Counted from the first letter of the stretch, positions 46,501 through 59,010 are shown. The stretch: DNA of 64,000 nt from Chytridium lagenaria (GCA_025449115.1 JAHLKC010000009.1:248001-312000); one strand, 5' to 3'. Translations and numbers: made by a program. The notes: a model not told the origin generated them from the sequence alone.

Positions 46501-47548
46501 ATGATTTCCACAAGGACTTAAGGGCGAAAAAATGTCCTACCGGCAGGGTCGTTCACGTCCTTGTAGTTGGAGTTGGCTTCGAAGTTTGACATAGGGGTGG
46601 TGCATGCAGTCGAGTAAGGCATGATCTGAATGCCCAAAAGGAGATGATCAGCAACGGACCACAAAGCGCACAACGCATTCAACCAAATGCACTCACGCTG
46701 AATCCCTTGTAGATCTGACCCTTGTTAAAGAGCTCCTGGAAGACCCACCACACAGACTCCATGAAAGGGGTGTTGAGCGTCTTGTAGTCATTCCTGAAAT
46801 CAATCCAACGTCCGATACGGGTGACGGTTGTTTCCCATTCGGAAGAGTATTTCATGACAATAGCCCTGCACTCAGCATTGTAAGCCTTGATGCCCATCTT
46901 GGCAACATCCTCGGGTGTCTTAATGTTGAGAAGCTTATCAATCTCATGTTCGATAGGGAGACCATGGCAATCCCAACCGAATCTCCTCCATAATGACGGT
47001 TTGGTGAGCGTAGCGCGTCACAACATCCTTTCGTTAAAAGAGGAAGCAATCGTTTAGACATCCTGGTTCTCATTGCTGCAATTTACCTTGATGGTTCCAG
47101 CAAGAAGTGACCGTAATGGGAAGACCGGTGGCAAATGGAGGTCCATCGTAAAAGGAATACGGAGCCTTCCCTCAGAAAGCTTGAGGGAGGTCTGGAAAGC
47201 ATCAATTCCTTCAGAATGAAGAGTTTGTGCTCTTCCTCGGGAAGGAGATGTGAGCGGAACTGTATGATCGCAAAGATGATCACGACGATGAAGAATGATC
47301 AGCATGATGAATGCATGGCTTTTAAGTTTCACCTTCGGGATGGGAGTATCATATCTTGTTTTTATCTGCTGAATAGGTGATCGGATGCCTGATGCTGCAG
47401 GCGAGCGTATGGATGCTGCAAGACGAGTGGGAAGAGTCGAAGGAGATGAGGTGGACGTTGACGAAGAAGGAAGGAACGGATGCCGTGAGGAGGACAGAAC
47501 GGTAAGGCGAGTTGCGACTTCAGCTTGAGACTCTGGAATAAGAACCAA
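43544..47548 (-). CDS. ILS1: Isoleucyl-tRNA synthetase, cytosolic (eukaryotic) type
   Basis: Class I synthetase charging tRNA-Ile. In minus-strand order: [19 protein letters not shown], the HIGH-type motif LPHYGHFLAGTIK (about 47110), [80 protein letters not shown] (editing-domain Thr-rich peptide), [57 protein letters not shown], the KMSKS loop [15 protein letters not shown] (about 45140) and [14 protein letters not shown]. The C-terminal tRNA-binding part reaches [10 protein letters not shown] and stop at 43544. Many one-base shifts lie between conserved blocks. The start is unresolved: a frame opening at 47548 adds a Ser/Arg-rich leader ([20 protein letters not shown]) before the first conserved block. 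Confidence 0.93.
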
Positions 47549-48476
47549 AAGCCGGATCGGAATTTTTTTATTTTTATTAGTGCTGGCAAAAAAAATGAAA
47601 GTGATCGATTCATTAGCATTTCACCCATCGCTTCATGCATCCGCCATACGCTATCGCGTATACGTCTGGACTTTGCGTTTTGCGTTTACTTACTGCAAAT
47701 GGGGAGGAAGATGTCGAGTAGCCTCAGCCGTGGTTTATACGGTAGATGTTTCACCTCTGGATGATTTATCAGGTAAGAGGAATGTATGAGGATATAAGAG
47801 TTAGAAATGATCCTTTTGAAAGGGTTCTCCAAGCTCCATCTTCACATGGTCGTAACCATCCGTTTTTTACATTCTTAAAAAGTGTGCTGGTTGGTAGGCT
47901 TCAAGGAGGTTTAGTGATTAGACATGATGATCCTTGCATGTCCAGGTACAATACCTAGAAGAATCCAAGGACGGGAAGCGCTGTATTAGCGGAATAGTGC
48001 ATTTGATGATACGTCACCTCGTGTGGGTATGCACGGGTATACGTGACAAGCCTCAGTCCTCACATCCTCACAGCGTTCCTGCTTTCACGCAGTTTTCTCT
48101 GAATCTGTGAATGCTGCCCTCAAATAAAGCGCTACAGCTGCTAGTTTCTATTGATCTTTGCAGACTAGCACACTTAAACTCCATGCCAACCAGCCCATCA
48201 TTCCTTACAAATACGTCAACAAACAATACTGCAGTTAAAAGAAAAGTAGAACGGGACCAACTTGCACTCATTCCCTACTAACTTTTTTAACGCGCACACG
48301 TCCATGTCGTCGTTGCGAGAAAGCGCGATGTCGATGCATGATGCGGTGGAAACTTGCAGCCCAAATCTTTTTTGGGAGTCACCCTAATCACAAAAGATCT
48401 ATCAACTCTGAGCTTTTCTTCCTCATCGACATCAACCATCGACTCGTGAACCCTTCAACTCTTTATCCCAAACACA
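47549..48476. other. Divergent spacer between IleRS and HOM2
   Basis: Presumed to contain both promoters. Short frames on either strand lack motifs. The 100 nt before the HOM2 start (about 48405-48476) are rich in CATC/TCAAC and look like a 5' leader. Confidence 0.5.
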
Positions 48477-49582
48477 ATGAGCACAGATCAAGGCAGCAAG
48501 GAGCACCGTAGAATACCTGTCGGCATCCTCGGCGGCACCGGCATGGTGGGCCAACGTTTTGTCACCCTCCTGGAGAACCACCCCTACATGTACATCGCCG
48601 CCATCGGCGCCTCATCCCGCTCCGCCGGCAAGACTTACTACGCCGCCACCCTCAAGTCCTGGAAGCAAACCACCCCTCCGCCACCCACTGTCTCCTCAAT
48701 GATTGTTCAAACCTGCGATCCCTCCCACTTCTCCTCATGTGCTCTCGTTTTCTCTGGTCTCGACTCTGACGTTGCCGGAGAAGTCGAAAAAGCCTTCCTT
48801 AATGCCAACATCCCCGTTCTCTCTAACGCAAAAAACTATCGCATGGACCCTCACGTCCCTCTCATTGTTCCTGTCGTCAACGCAGACCATATGGATGTCA
48901 TCCCCGCCCAACGTCAACTCAACAACCTCTCAAAGGGTTTCCTGATCACAACGCCAACTGCAACCAAGGTTCGTCGTCGTCTTAAAGCCTTCAAGACAAG
49001 TTGGCCCTCTCGCAGGGTTACTGTCACACCTCCAAGCTGGTCTGCGCAGGCTACCCAGGAGTCTTTCCATGGATATCATGGACAACGTCGTCCCCTTATC
49101 TCGGGTGAAGAAGACAAGATGGAAACTGAAGCCGAAAGATCCTCGCATCCTTCCATCCCTACTCCATCACCTCCGCAGCATCCACTCCCACTTTTTCACC
49201 GATCCGACCACATGCGCGTCTCAGCAACCTGCATCAGAGTCCAGTCATTGACGGCCACACCGAATCCGTTTCGGTTGAATTCGTCAACCGTCCCGCTCCC
49301 TCCTTGAGGCCATTCACGCTGCACTTGAAGAATACGTGAGTGACGCGCAAAGCTTAACGTGCCGTCGGCGCCCGCTAAGTCCATCATTGTCACAAAGGAG
49401 AGGACCGGCCTCAGCCTAGGCTGGACAGGATGGCTGGCAACGGGTACTGTGACGGTGGGGCGTATCAGGACCTGCACGTGCTTGATGTGAAGTTGGTGTT
49501 GCTCAGTCATAACACTATTTTGGGGGCTGCTGGAAGTGCTATTTTGAATGCTGAGGTGGCTGTTGCAAAGGGCTACATCTGA
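48477..49582 (+). CDS. HOM2: Aspartate-semialdehyde dehydrogenase
   Basis: This enzyme reduces aspartyl-phosphate to aspartate semialdehyde for threonine, methionine and lysine-related synthesis; animals lack it. The start [20 protein letters not shown] enters the NADP-binding [17 protein letters not shown] motif. Next are [40 protein letters not shown] and, with one base restored, the active-site segment ITNANC holding the catalytic Cys (about 48945-48962). Downstream segments alternate frame: [32 protein letters not shown] [19 protein letters not shown] and [20 protein letters not shown], ending EVAVAKGYI and TGA at 49582. No intron is required. At least five one-base shifts occur in the second half. 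Confidence 0.93.
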
Positions 49583-50379
49583 TCCTATTCTGGTTATGTA
49601 CCTTACTTCTTTCTTGTTTTCTGATTGTTTACGCTTTGTTTAAGAAAAGTCGTTGTTGCCACCTTATTAAGGAAATAAATGCTCCTTTGAGCGCTTTCAA
49701 ATAATTAGCTCTTTGGTATGTACATGCACATTGGTGTATTCGTGAAAGTTGTAGATAAGAGAGGTGCTGTTTATTAGGGTAAGTGCAGTGAGCGGACAAA
49801 GAAAATCTGCATCGAATTTTGTGATGACAGTCAGTTGCTGGTAAGAATACGCTACGAGAACGAGCTTTGCATGAAGCACTTGACGACAACTTAGGTAGAT
49901 CCATACATAGCATCAAAGAGCCTGAACATTACGCGTAAATTTGTATGCAAGGTGATTTGATTGTATTCGGCAAAGCGATTTGGAGGACAAGAAAACATCA
50001 ACGTCATCAGGAAAGCCCAAACGCTAAAAGGTCTTCTCAATTTTCATATTGAAACAAGGACAAATAAGACGATGGGCTATAGGAAGCAAAAATAATGCAT
50101 CTGATGCATTCATGGAGAAAAGTTGTGGTAGTAATGGGGAATTTAAAAGAGACAATATAACGAGGATATTTAAGAAGGTGGCCTTTAACTGCATTCCATC
50201 AAAAAAGCAGTGACATCGTAAGGAAAGCCAAAAAATCAAATAAAAAGAAAAGAGGCGGATCCAAAGCCACAAAACACATTGAGAGACAGTATGTGGATTA
50301 TTGGTTGATTATAGCAAGCTATCCATCTAAAAAAGGAAAATTTAAGTCAGTTTATTTAGAAATAGAACGAACAAATGCT
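49583..50379. other. Spacer between convergent HOM2 and VPS74
   Basis: AT-rich 3' flanking sequence of both genes. Minus-strand frames of 60-95 codons (49629-50272) show no motif and read like chance frames. Confidence 0.5.
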
Positions 50380-51479
50380 TTAATTTACCTTTGTATAAAC
50401 CGACAAAACCCCCGCCATTATCTCTGTGCACCCCATTCCCCTCGCCTTCTCCGTGTGCCCCGCAAACTCCTGTAAAAGTTCATCCACCCTCAAAAACGCC
50501 GCCTCCCTCTGCGCATGACTCAACCCCGTCAACGCATTCTCCAACACATTTGCCGCATACGCCGCACACACCATCGCAATAGTCCGTCGATCCGGTGGTG
50601 GACCTCTGTTTAACAGAGTATCAACGACACGTTGAATCAGTTGCTCCTTGATCGTGTAATCAGCGACAGGGTGGGTAGCCATTTCGAATAACACAAAGGA
50701 CCGCTTTTCTGTACGGAGCACACCTTTGTCGACAAGACCTTTTTGGATACGTTCGCGGACTTGTTTAAGTTGGTAGCCGATTTTCATGAGGTTCCAAGTT
50801 TCGCCTTTTGAAGCATGAGAATTCCAAATAAAAGTAAAAAATCATTACCACTCAGTAAATCGATCCACGCGCTGATACTCTGAGTGTCCGTCTTGATCAA
50901 CTTCAATGTCTCGTCTAGCAATACTTCCCCGGTATTTTTGTCATCCACGACTCGACTAAACGTTCTGCGAAGGGTCTTTTTCTTACTTCCTTGACAACAG
51001 TTACCCGATTCCGGAAAGAAAGTTCCATCAATATCGCACCACGGAGAACCTGGTATCAAACGTCAGATATGCTGGACAGTCAAAGGAGAAAAGTACTTAC
51101 GTAAGAGATATTGTCGTTCCAAAACGATAGGTATCCCTAAAACATATAGATTTAAACTCAACCCATCAACTCCATTAAAAAAAAACAACAAAAAAACCCA
51201 TCATCAACATCTTTCACCGAACCCATAACACGTCAAGAAACCCACCTGCGCATCCTTTAACCCCAACAGCACAACCTCCTCCAATATATTCATCTTGTTA
51301 CTCTTTGACCTCATCCCCTTTCCATCATCATCGTCATCATCCTCATCCACACTCCTTCTCGAATCCCTCCGTTCCCCTACATTCTCCCCTCCAGTAGCAG
51401 TGCTCGACCTCAAATCATCATTCGAGTCCGCGGCGACATTCCGCCGTCGCTGCGTGAGCCCACTGTTGGACGCCATCAT
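50380..51479 (-). CDS. VPS74: Vps74/GOLPH3 Golgi PI4P effector
   Basis: Vps74/GOLPH3 binds PI4P at the Golgi and retains glycosyltransferases via COPI. The N-terminus is variable (MMASNSGLTQRRRNVAADSN, then an acidic DEDDDDDDGKGMRSK) and leads to the conserved NILEEVVLLGLKDAQ. After introns come a YLLRER-like segment (about 51120), NTGEVLLDETLKLIKTDTQS and ISAWIDLLSG. The C-terminal exon carries MKIGYQLKQVRERIQKGLVD, KGVLRTEKRSFVLFEMATHP, VADYTIKEQLIQRVVDTLLN and RTIAMVCAAYAANVLENAL. The stop follows MAGVLSVYTKVN. The length of about 320 residues fits the family. No frameshift is needed in the C-terminal exon. Confidence 0.95.
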
Positions 51480-52111
51480 TGGCTAGATCTCTAGTAACTT
51501 TCAAGTGGATGTTTCTGAAAGTTATTCCCTGTTGATGATGAGGCGAGAAACCGTGAGGAGTGTTGAGAGATGGTAAGGCGGTCGCTTTCTCCCCTCGTCT
51601 GTTGCACGTTTTCTCGCAGCCAAGATCTCTGTCAATGGAAGAAGACCTTGTTTTCGTCACAAATTTTTTGCAAGCCTTCACCTTCTCCTTGCAACAAGGG
51701 CAAAGGGCTCACCTCATCGCGGTGGCGAGGCTCTCCTGCCTCATGTTGTAATTATTTCCCGTGAGAGCAAAGGCCGTCATCCCATCACTGATGGACAGGA
51801 CTCAGGCAACTCGTATCTCAACAAACTGCTTACAGTCTTCAATATTTCAAGGGAAAAGACACATCGCCTCATAAGAATTTAAAAAAAAAACCATCTCCTA
51901 TACGTCCATCATCAGTAACTCTGCTCAAAACCACCAAAAAAAATATACTTTTATGAACACAACCCATGATAAAAGAAAAGATTCTGTTAAAACGCAGGCG
52001 TTTCTTAGGGGAACGAATGGACCACGAATGGATCCGAATGCAGACAAGAAAGAAATGGGTGGGTAGCGGGGGTGAGGGGACAGCAACAACATCAGGATTA
52101 AGGCTTATTAT
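51480..52111. other. Intergenic between VPS74 and eIF3m
   Basis: Contains the VPS74 promoter (right of 51480) and the 3' flank of eIF3m. Short frames only; no motif recognised. Confidence 0.5.
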
Positions 52112-53910
52112 TTAAGCGTTGGGGGCCTCAATGACGGGGGGCTCCTGGGACGCGGCGATAAGCTTGGCGTTGGCGAGAACCTGAAGGACGTCCTTCAAGT
52201 TGGCGCGCCATTCGTCAACACGCTCACCGAGCTGCTTCCATTGGTCCTTGGAGAAGACACGGTGTATCGACCGGCTGCCAAAAGAAAGAGACGAGGTCAA
52301 TAAATCAATACGCTAACATATAAGAAAGCATGAAAGTGCAAAGAAACACCAACCTGACAACAACAGTCTTCTTAAGCTGGTTCATTTTGGCATCCAAAAG
52401 CCCAGCACGGATCCCATCAATAACCCAAATCTCCACAGAGTCGTCCTTAAGCTCCAAAGTCTCCGCAATAACAGAATACGGCACCTCGCCATCAATGTGC
52501 TTCGACGCCAAGCTCGCAAGCGAAAGCACCCTAATCTTTCTTACATTATCTTCCTCGTTTAAACCCTCTTTTTTGACAAACGCAGAGTGTTTCTTGGTAA
52601 ATGCACGGTACTCCTTTAATGTCTGGTCAAGGAAAACCTTGAGGAGGTCAATAAGCGGGGTGGCACCCAAAGCACGGACAGCGTCAAGGCGGTAGACATC
52701 CTCGAAGTTGAGGACAGAGGGGATGCTGATGGCGTTCTTGACGGCGGTGGTGGCGTGGCTGCTGGCAGTCTTAAGAGTCTTAGCGTCCGTGCCGTTGAAG
52801 GTTTCTAGGTACTTGACGAGGAACTCGTATGACTCGCGCTTGCTGCAAGAATATTCAGCATGGGGTATACATATCAAAATGGGCACGTACTAGCTGGGGG
52901 AAGCCTTCAAGGTATCGCTGATGAGGAGGTAAAGCTCGCGCTTGGAGGCAAGAGGTACACCCCAGTACGCGAGAAGCTGATGAACAGAGTCCAATTGTGC
53001 CCACAATGTGTTCAAGCTCATCGTTAGTGGCCGCCACTTTGAGAATAGCAACAAAAACATCGTATCGGATAGGGCTATGGGGGTCAAGGCTGTTGTAGAG
53101 GTTGGAGAGTCTGCAAGAAATAAAAAGTTCCCTGTATTAGCTTCCTTGATGTTTGGAATTCCGAATTTATCCCCTACATTCTGAGCTTCTGCTGGCACTC
53201 TCCTGCGGGTGAAGTTGAAATGGGTTGAATGACGTTCTTGACGAGCTTGGCGAGGTTTTCGGGGGTAGTTTGAAGGACGACGGCAATCAAGAAGTTGAAA
53301 ACCCGCTCAAATTCTAGGCAAAGAAAGAGAAATAAGCGATAAAGCAACGATCAAGACGAAAAGGCATGCAAAACGAACCCTTGGCTTCCACAGTCAAGAG
53401 GACCTTGGTCTTCTTGGAAAACCGTTCGTAGACTTCTTCGTACTTTTCCGCATTCATGAGAGATTGGGTCTCTGCAGCAAACTTTCCAGTCTCGGCATCC
53501 TCACCTTCAAGAGTGCTGACGAGAGACGCAAACTTTAAGACCTGCATTTGATGGAAAGGGAATGTATCCAGTGTTGGGTCAGTCTTTCCGTATCTCATGC
53601 TAAATTCCTTCAGAGCTCCAAAATCAGCATCCAAGGCTCACTCCGCTTTCACTCCATCCAACACTTTTACTTCTTCAATCCTAAGAACCGTTGTTACAAT
53701 CCGTATGTGCCCTTAATCATCATCTCGGTATCATTGAACTCCAGCGCTGTCCACATCCCAACCTGAACAGCATGCATACAAAGATCCATAGCATTCCAAC
53801 CGTCAACACAGTCACTCCAACACCAAGGAGGCATGACATGATACCAAATGATACCACTCTAAACGCACCTCTTCAGGCGCAAAGAACGAGATGGCAGACG
53901 TTGAAGGCAT
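52112..53910 (-). CDS. Eukaryotic translation initiation factor 3 subunit M
   Basis: eIF3m is a PCI-domain subunit of the eIF3 core. The start MPSTSAISFFAPEE (53910) is followed by an intron and VGMWTALEFNDTEMMIKGTY. Further exons: DADFGALKEFSMRYGKTDPT, VLKFASLVSTLEGEDAETGK, SLMNAEKYEEVYERFSKKTK, ARLSNLYNSLDPHSP-type SLDPHSPIRYD (with a frame change), AATNDELEHIV, ASKRELYLLISDTLKASPSK, YEFLVKYLETFNGTDAKTLK, IPSVLNFEDVYRLDAVRALG and DEDNVRKIRVLSLASLASKH. The PCI winged helix follows: IPYSVIAETLEL-like VPYSVIAETLELKDDSVEIW with VIDGIRAGLLDAKMNQLKKT and VVSRSIHRVFSKDQWKQLGE. The protein ends KLIAASQEPPVIEAPNA. The order and length match eIF3m. Confidence 0.92.
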
Positions 53911-54509
53911 CCTTTTGTGAAAATGTCCTTTTTTTTTTCTTCTTTTCGTCCTATTGTCACCCAAAGAGCTCTGAAATATTTTCTCCGAGCCCATCAACCG
54001 ACCACAGCGAACTAGGTGTAGCCATCAAACCACAGAGTTGAGGACCACCATCACTCACCATCCACCTACGTCAATGTGTGGATCTACTTTACTCAAGAGG
54101 AAAGAACATTTCTTTGTTCTGCAGGTGGTTTTAGGCATGTTTTTTATTGTTTGTTCCGCACAAGTTGGAGCCTTCTATTTTACAAGACGTGACGTACATG
54201 ACGGTGTGTAGTAGTGGTGATCATGTAATAACTGAAAAGGAGCGATGAGAAGAAGAATTCGTAGAAATAGACTTAAGCTAAATAAACTGGTGCGAAAAAA
54301 AAGGCCTCCTGTGCATACTATCAACCAACCCACACACACATGATTCCGACACAGCCCGCAATGCACTTCAAACACAGGAAAGGCGATGTTCTCGAGCCTC
54401 GCTCTACGCAGCAGTTGTCTCCAATTCCATGTCCAACTTCATTCTGGTCGTTCCCCTTCCACAAACATTGTGATTGACTGACAATTCCAATATTTTTGAC
54501 ATTCACATC
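53911..54509. other. Divergent spacer between eIF3m and CCDC96/CFAP184
   Basis: Holds both promoters. A poly-T/pyrimidine tract (about 53928-53947) lies just upstream of eIF3m. No coding feature is supported. Confidence 0.55.
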
Positions 54510-56926
54510 ATGGAGGACCAGCAACCACTACCATCGTCAGCGCCAGAGGATGATCAGTCCCCTGCAGCACCACCTGCAGTGAGTATCTTTACTTTAATCT
54601 GACACTGTCATATTGCGCTTTTTTCTGTCCTTACGTCGAGTGGTCTCACCTTTACTTTGAAATTCAGGCTCTTTCAAATGCCAGTCCATCGAGAGCAGCC
54701 TCAACCCGCTCACTGACTAGCAAGAGCAAAGCAGGAAGCAGAGCGTCTCTTGGTTATAATACGCATATACTTATAAATTGGCTTTCTAACTCTAATCTTA
54801 GCTGGATCGCAAGTCCTAAAACGATCTGCTAAATCCACTCCAAAGGCAAGTCAGACCAATGTCGCCGCTGCCGTTGAGGCCGAAGTCTTAGACCCCAGCC
54901 CCGGAGAAAGCACAGGCACAGAAAAACCTGATACGGCAGCTACCTCCGAAGAGCCGCAACCAGATTCTGGAGAATCTAGAGCGCAAACGGACGCTGGTGG
55001 AGTGGAAGAGGGATCTGTAGTGAAGCCTGCAGAGGATGGTGTGGAAGGAAGTTCTTCGCAAATTGCAAGTGAAGATAAGCCCCCTGAACAATCCACCGAA
55101 GCTCCACCCGTTGAGGCATCGACGGTATCTCCAGAAGATGGTGATCTCACAGAAGCAGCCGAAACTTCAAAGGTCGAGCAAAGCCGCCTCGAAGCAATGG
55201 AACACTCCATGGAGCAGATGATTACTGAAGCTCAAGAAGATTTTCAAGAGATTGGGGAAGAGATTGAGATTGTTCCAGCAGTTGGTCGGATTCTGTCGTC
55301 ACCACCTCCAGCCGATATTCAGGGCTTCACGTTCATGAACGTGAATTACGACGAAGACCCTGATATCCCCATTATGTTTATCGCAACGCGTCTTTCGAGG
55401 TCTGAGTCTGTAATGTCTGGAGCTGAGGTAACGACACGAGCTGCATCGGCTTCGTCGAGGGTGAGGACACCAATGCTTAGGGCTTCCACGCCGACGCTTG
55501 CGGAAACAAAGAAGGAGGATGGGAATGCGGAGGATAGAACTACAGAGATTAATTTGGCTGGGGCATTGAAAGATTCAACAGAGGCGTTATTGGAGGAGGG
55601 TGTAGATCGTGAGGCTCTCATTGCAGGAATTCGGTTGGCGTTGGATTTTCGCGAAAAGTACCGCGTAAAGAACACTTTTTTGCAAAAACAAACTTGGGGA
55701 ATATTTTAGGAGGAAAAGAGTAAGCATTAAAGCAATTATTTACTTTTCTTTCAATTATTACGTTGAAGGAACAGATTATCGTGATTAACCCGCTGTTTTT
55801 GATTTCTATCGTTCCCATCGCTTCTTTTCTCATGTATTTTATCATGCTATTAGGCCGACGAAAACCACGACGGCGAAAAATCCGTCACCGACCAAGAACA
55901 ACGCTACGCCAACTGCATGTCTGCTCTCTCCGACCTCCGATCCGAATTTGAGACCCTCAACAGCACCAACCAAAAAATTGTCAATGAATACAAACTTCGT
56001 CTTGAGGAGCGTATCTTGGAGGCCGAGAGCAAAGCCACTGAATTCGTGAAATACAAACGCAACATCGCGTTGGGAGCTGAGAATTCACGGACGGGGAAGC
56101 CGTTACCTACTAAAGTGGTAGATCAGCTTGAGGCGACAGAGTTGAGGAAGGAGGCGGATGTGGTGGCCGTTAGACTTGAGAATATTAAGTTGAGGAATAA
56201 GTTGAGGAGGCATGAACAATTGCTGAGGCAAAAGGTTGATATCACCTGTCTCTATATTTCCCTTACCTGTTCATCAACCTGACCCTTTATTAACTCAAAT
56301 GATGAACAGGAAGAGCTCGCCGATGGCCTCCATCTGATTGACTTTGAACAACTCAAAATCGAAAATCAAACCTACAACGAAAAAATCGAAGAACGAAACG
56401 AAGTAAGAACAGCTCTCTTTCCTATTTTCCCGAGGAAACAATTACTAACCAAATTCTAGGAACTCTTAAAACTCCGTAAAAAATCACCAACATCGTTCAA
56501 GTCCTTACTCACGTTAAAGAAAAGCTTCAATTCGTCCAGGTACGAATCTCTCTATTATTAAGACCACTTACATATTGAAACTTTAGGGCGAAAACGTTGA
56601 CCTCAAACGTCGCCTCCGTCACCTCGACGACGAAGTCTCCTCAAACCGTGATTCCCTCCCTATCGCCAAACAAGCACGTGACGCTTTACGTTCCAACAGT
56701 CTTGCCTTACGTCAGAAGAACGGGTTATTGGGGAACACTTCGTTATTGCGAGATTTTGAGGAGAAAGTGGTACGTAAATCAAATTTGATGTTAGATACTC
56801 AAGTAGGTATAGGATGAGACAACAGATTTGAAAAGTCGGATTGATGACTTGAGAGCTTGTCATGCAGATTTGTGTGCAGAGACGCTAGCTATTAAGAGAA
56901 GGATTCATAGGAAGATGCTGATATAA
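54510..56926 (+). CDS. CFAP184: CCDC96/CFAP184 cilia- and flagella-associated protein
   Basis: CCDC96/CFAP184 is a coiled-coil component of motile cilia linked to the 96-nm axonemal repeat. The start MEDQQPLPSSAPEDDQSPAA is acidic and disordered, continuing through introns into a Glu/Ser/Pro-rich region (EPQPDSGESRAQTDAGGVEE). The helix AMEHSMEQMITEAQEDFQEI follows, then GALKDSTEALLEEGVDREAL. The conserved C-terminal coiled coil includes RYANCMSALSDLRSEFETLN, EYKLRLEERILEAESKATEF, YKRNIALGAENSRTGKPLP, ELRKEADVVAVRLENIKLRN, GLHLIDFEQLKIENQTYNEK, ITNIVQVLTHVKEKLQFVQG and LRQKNGLLGNTSLLRDFEEK. The LIDFEQLKIENQTYNEKIEERN block is typical of the family. It ends RRIHRKMLI. Short introns lie near 55720-55855, 56235-56310, 56403-56460 and 56540-56586. 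Confidence 0.9.
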
Positions 56927-58477
56927 TAACTTTAAGTCATGTTTCTTTTAGAATTATATAAAACCCGTTTGTACATTTATTATTGAGTATACAATCCGTA
57001 ATAAATAAATCAGGATGATAATGCGAATGGTCTGTGAATAGGTTGGAGAAATCAACAATAATAAATCAAATTTAAGTATATTACAAAGATGACGTGACCC
57101 TTTTTGAACAAAAGGTCTGAGAATTTATTATTCTCTTGAATGTTCAATTCGGTTGTGAAAATATCCAAAAACCTCATCATGCCCAAACATTCTTGTCCAT
57201 TAAATACTTTCCGTGTTCTTTTATAATTTCACGCAAGTTTTTGACCACAATTAGATGCCCTTTCTTCGCAGAATTGGGCAAAAGCGTATTCAAGAACACG
57301 AGAAGAGATTCAGCTGGAGTCAGAAAGCGTGTAGGTGGCAGCACGGATTGTAAAATAAACGGTTTATCGAAATGACGTTAAGTCTCTGCGCAAGAACAGA
57401 GACAGCATACTAACTCCAAGGTGTATGTGTATAAAGGAAGATTGCTTTTAATCACTGTGAATTAAGGAAAAACAAAGATGTTGCTAACATTTCGAAGCAT
57501 GATGAAACCTAGCACACCTAAAAAGCACATGGAGCCCAAACATCAAGAGGAGAAAGTTTACAACCAAAACAACAAAAAAAAATAAGTCCAGAAAGCGTTA
57601 ACATTCCAAAACATCCCGAATATACATGAAGAATCAAAAAAACAACTAATAACTGCAGATAGACCATTCCAATATTTAGTGACCAAGTTTGAACCATTTG
57701 TGAAAGATAATTTCGACCGTTTTAGCCAAGTAAGCACCACGATTGCCATCGCTACAAAGTCTTCAAGCATGCGATTCATGAAAAATCACTGAGTTTGCTT
57801 AATGATCGTGCGAAAACGTGTGGCATCGTTGCAAGAGTTCAGCATACAAGTAGAATCCCAACTCCTTTTTTCCATCGTCACCGCCACCATCCCTGTAGTG
57901 GAAGCCTTAAAGCCGCTCAATTCGTATCAATACATCAACTCAATCCACATACAACCACTACGACAATAGCCCTTCAGTGCCTCACCCTAGATCCGTGTCA
58001 CGCCCACCACACTTTAACTCCATCATCCTCAAATATTCACCTCAAATTACCATAGCTGCAATGAAGAAAGAGCGATCCCGCCATTCCAATACCTGCAGGA
58101 AAGTTTTTCACAGGAACAACAAACTTTCTCTTCATTATTGCATGACGATAAGCAGCGGAACATATCAAAGGGCTTCATCAGTGTGGCTCCGTAAGATCCC
58201 AGACATAACCGGCGAATGGAGCTCGAGCGTCTTATCGTCTTATGTGACTACCTCCATAAGATTCATGAAATGCACTTCCTTCACAGCTTCAAGACAAAGG
58301 GAGCATAGATCATTGAGCGGCTAACCTAGTCGTCGCAACCAGCTGTAACGTAAACCCGAATGCCGCTCAAACCCTCAAGCTTTCATCCATATCTACATCA
58401 CAGACGTGCACTTCCTGCTAGAATTATCACAGTCACGTTTTTTTTTTCTTATCGTGCGTTCAAAAACGATACTTCGC
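56927..58477. other. Gene-poor region, no gene recognised
   Basis: AT-rich with scattered frames of 60-115 codons on both strands, none with a motif. A 43-nt segment at about 57648-57690 is shared with 42160. A CT/CA-rich low-complexity stretch occupies about 57850-58060. Confidence 0.5.
57648..57690 (+). repeat. Dispersed repeat, copy 2
   Basis: AATAACTGCAGATAGACCAT is followed by TCCAATATTTAGTGACCA, matching the copy at 42160 in roughly nine of ten positions across about 40 nt. Confidence 0.65.
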
Positions 58478-59010
58478 GACTGTTCGACGCTCCTCACGTA
58501 TGTCCGGCTACATACTTCACGCTTCCCTGACTGTCCTCTCCCATAAGCATAACAAATAGCTTTATGTTCAACACGTTCAAGATGCATACTTCACATTCCC
58601 AGCGTTCCATGCAACTGTTCGACGTATGCTCGGCTACATACTTCACGTTTCCCCGACTTTCCTCTCCCGTAAGCATATCAAATAGCTTTATGTTCAACAC
58701 GTTCAAGATGCATACTTCACACATTCCCAGCGTTCCAAACGACTCTCCGACGCTCCTCACGGATGCCCGGCTACATGCTTCACGTTTCCCCGACTTTCCT
58801 CTCCCATAAGCATATCAAATAGCTTTATGTTCATCACGTTCAAGATGAATACTTAACACATTCTCAGCAGTCCATGCAACTGTTCGACGTATGCTCGGCT
58901 ACATACTTCACGTTTCCCCGACTTTCCTCTCCCGTAAGCAAATCAAATAGCTTATGTTCAACACGTTCAAGAGGCATACTTCACACACTCCCAGCGTTCC
59001 ATACATGCGT
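58478..59010. repeat. Minisatellite, four units of about 126-137 bp
   Basis: Each unit contains GGCTACATACTTCACGTTTC, CCGACTTTCCTCTCCCGTAA, a CATATCAAATAG segment, TTTATGTTCAACACGTTCAA and a CCCAGCGTTCCA end. The TTTATGTTCA anchor recurs at 58561, 58687, 58824 and about 58951 (the last copy lacks one T). Units differ at scattered positions. The minus strand is open through the first two units (42-codon period: CEVCILNVLNIKLFDMLTGE), but the frame is lost in the others. Confidence 0.92.
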
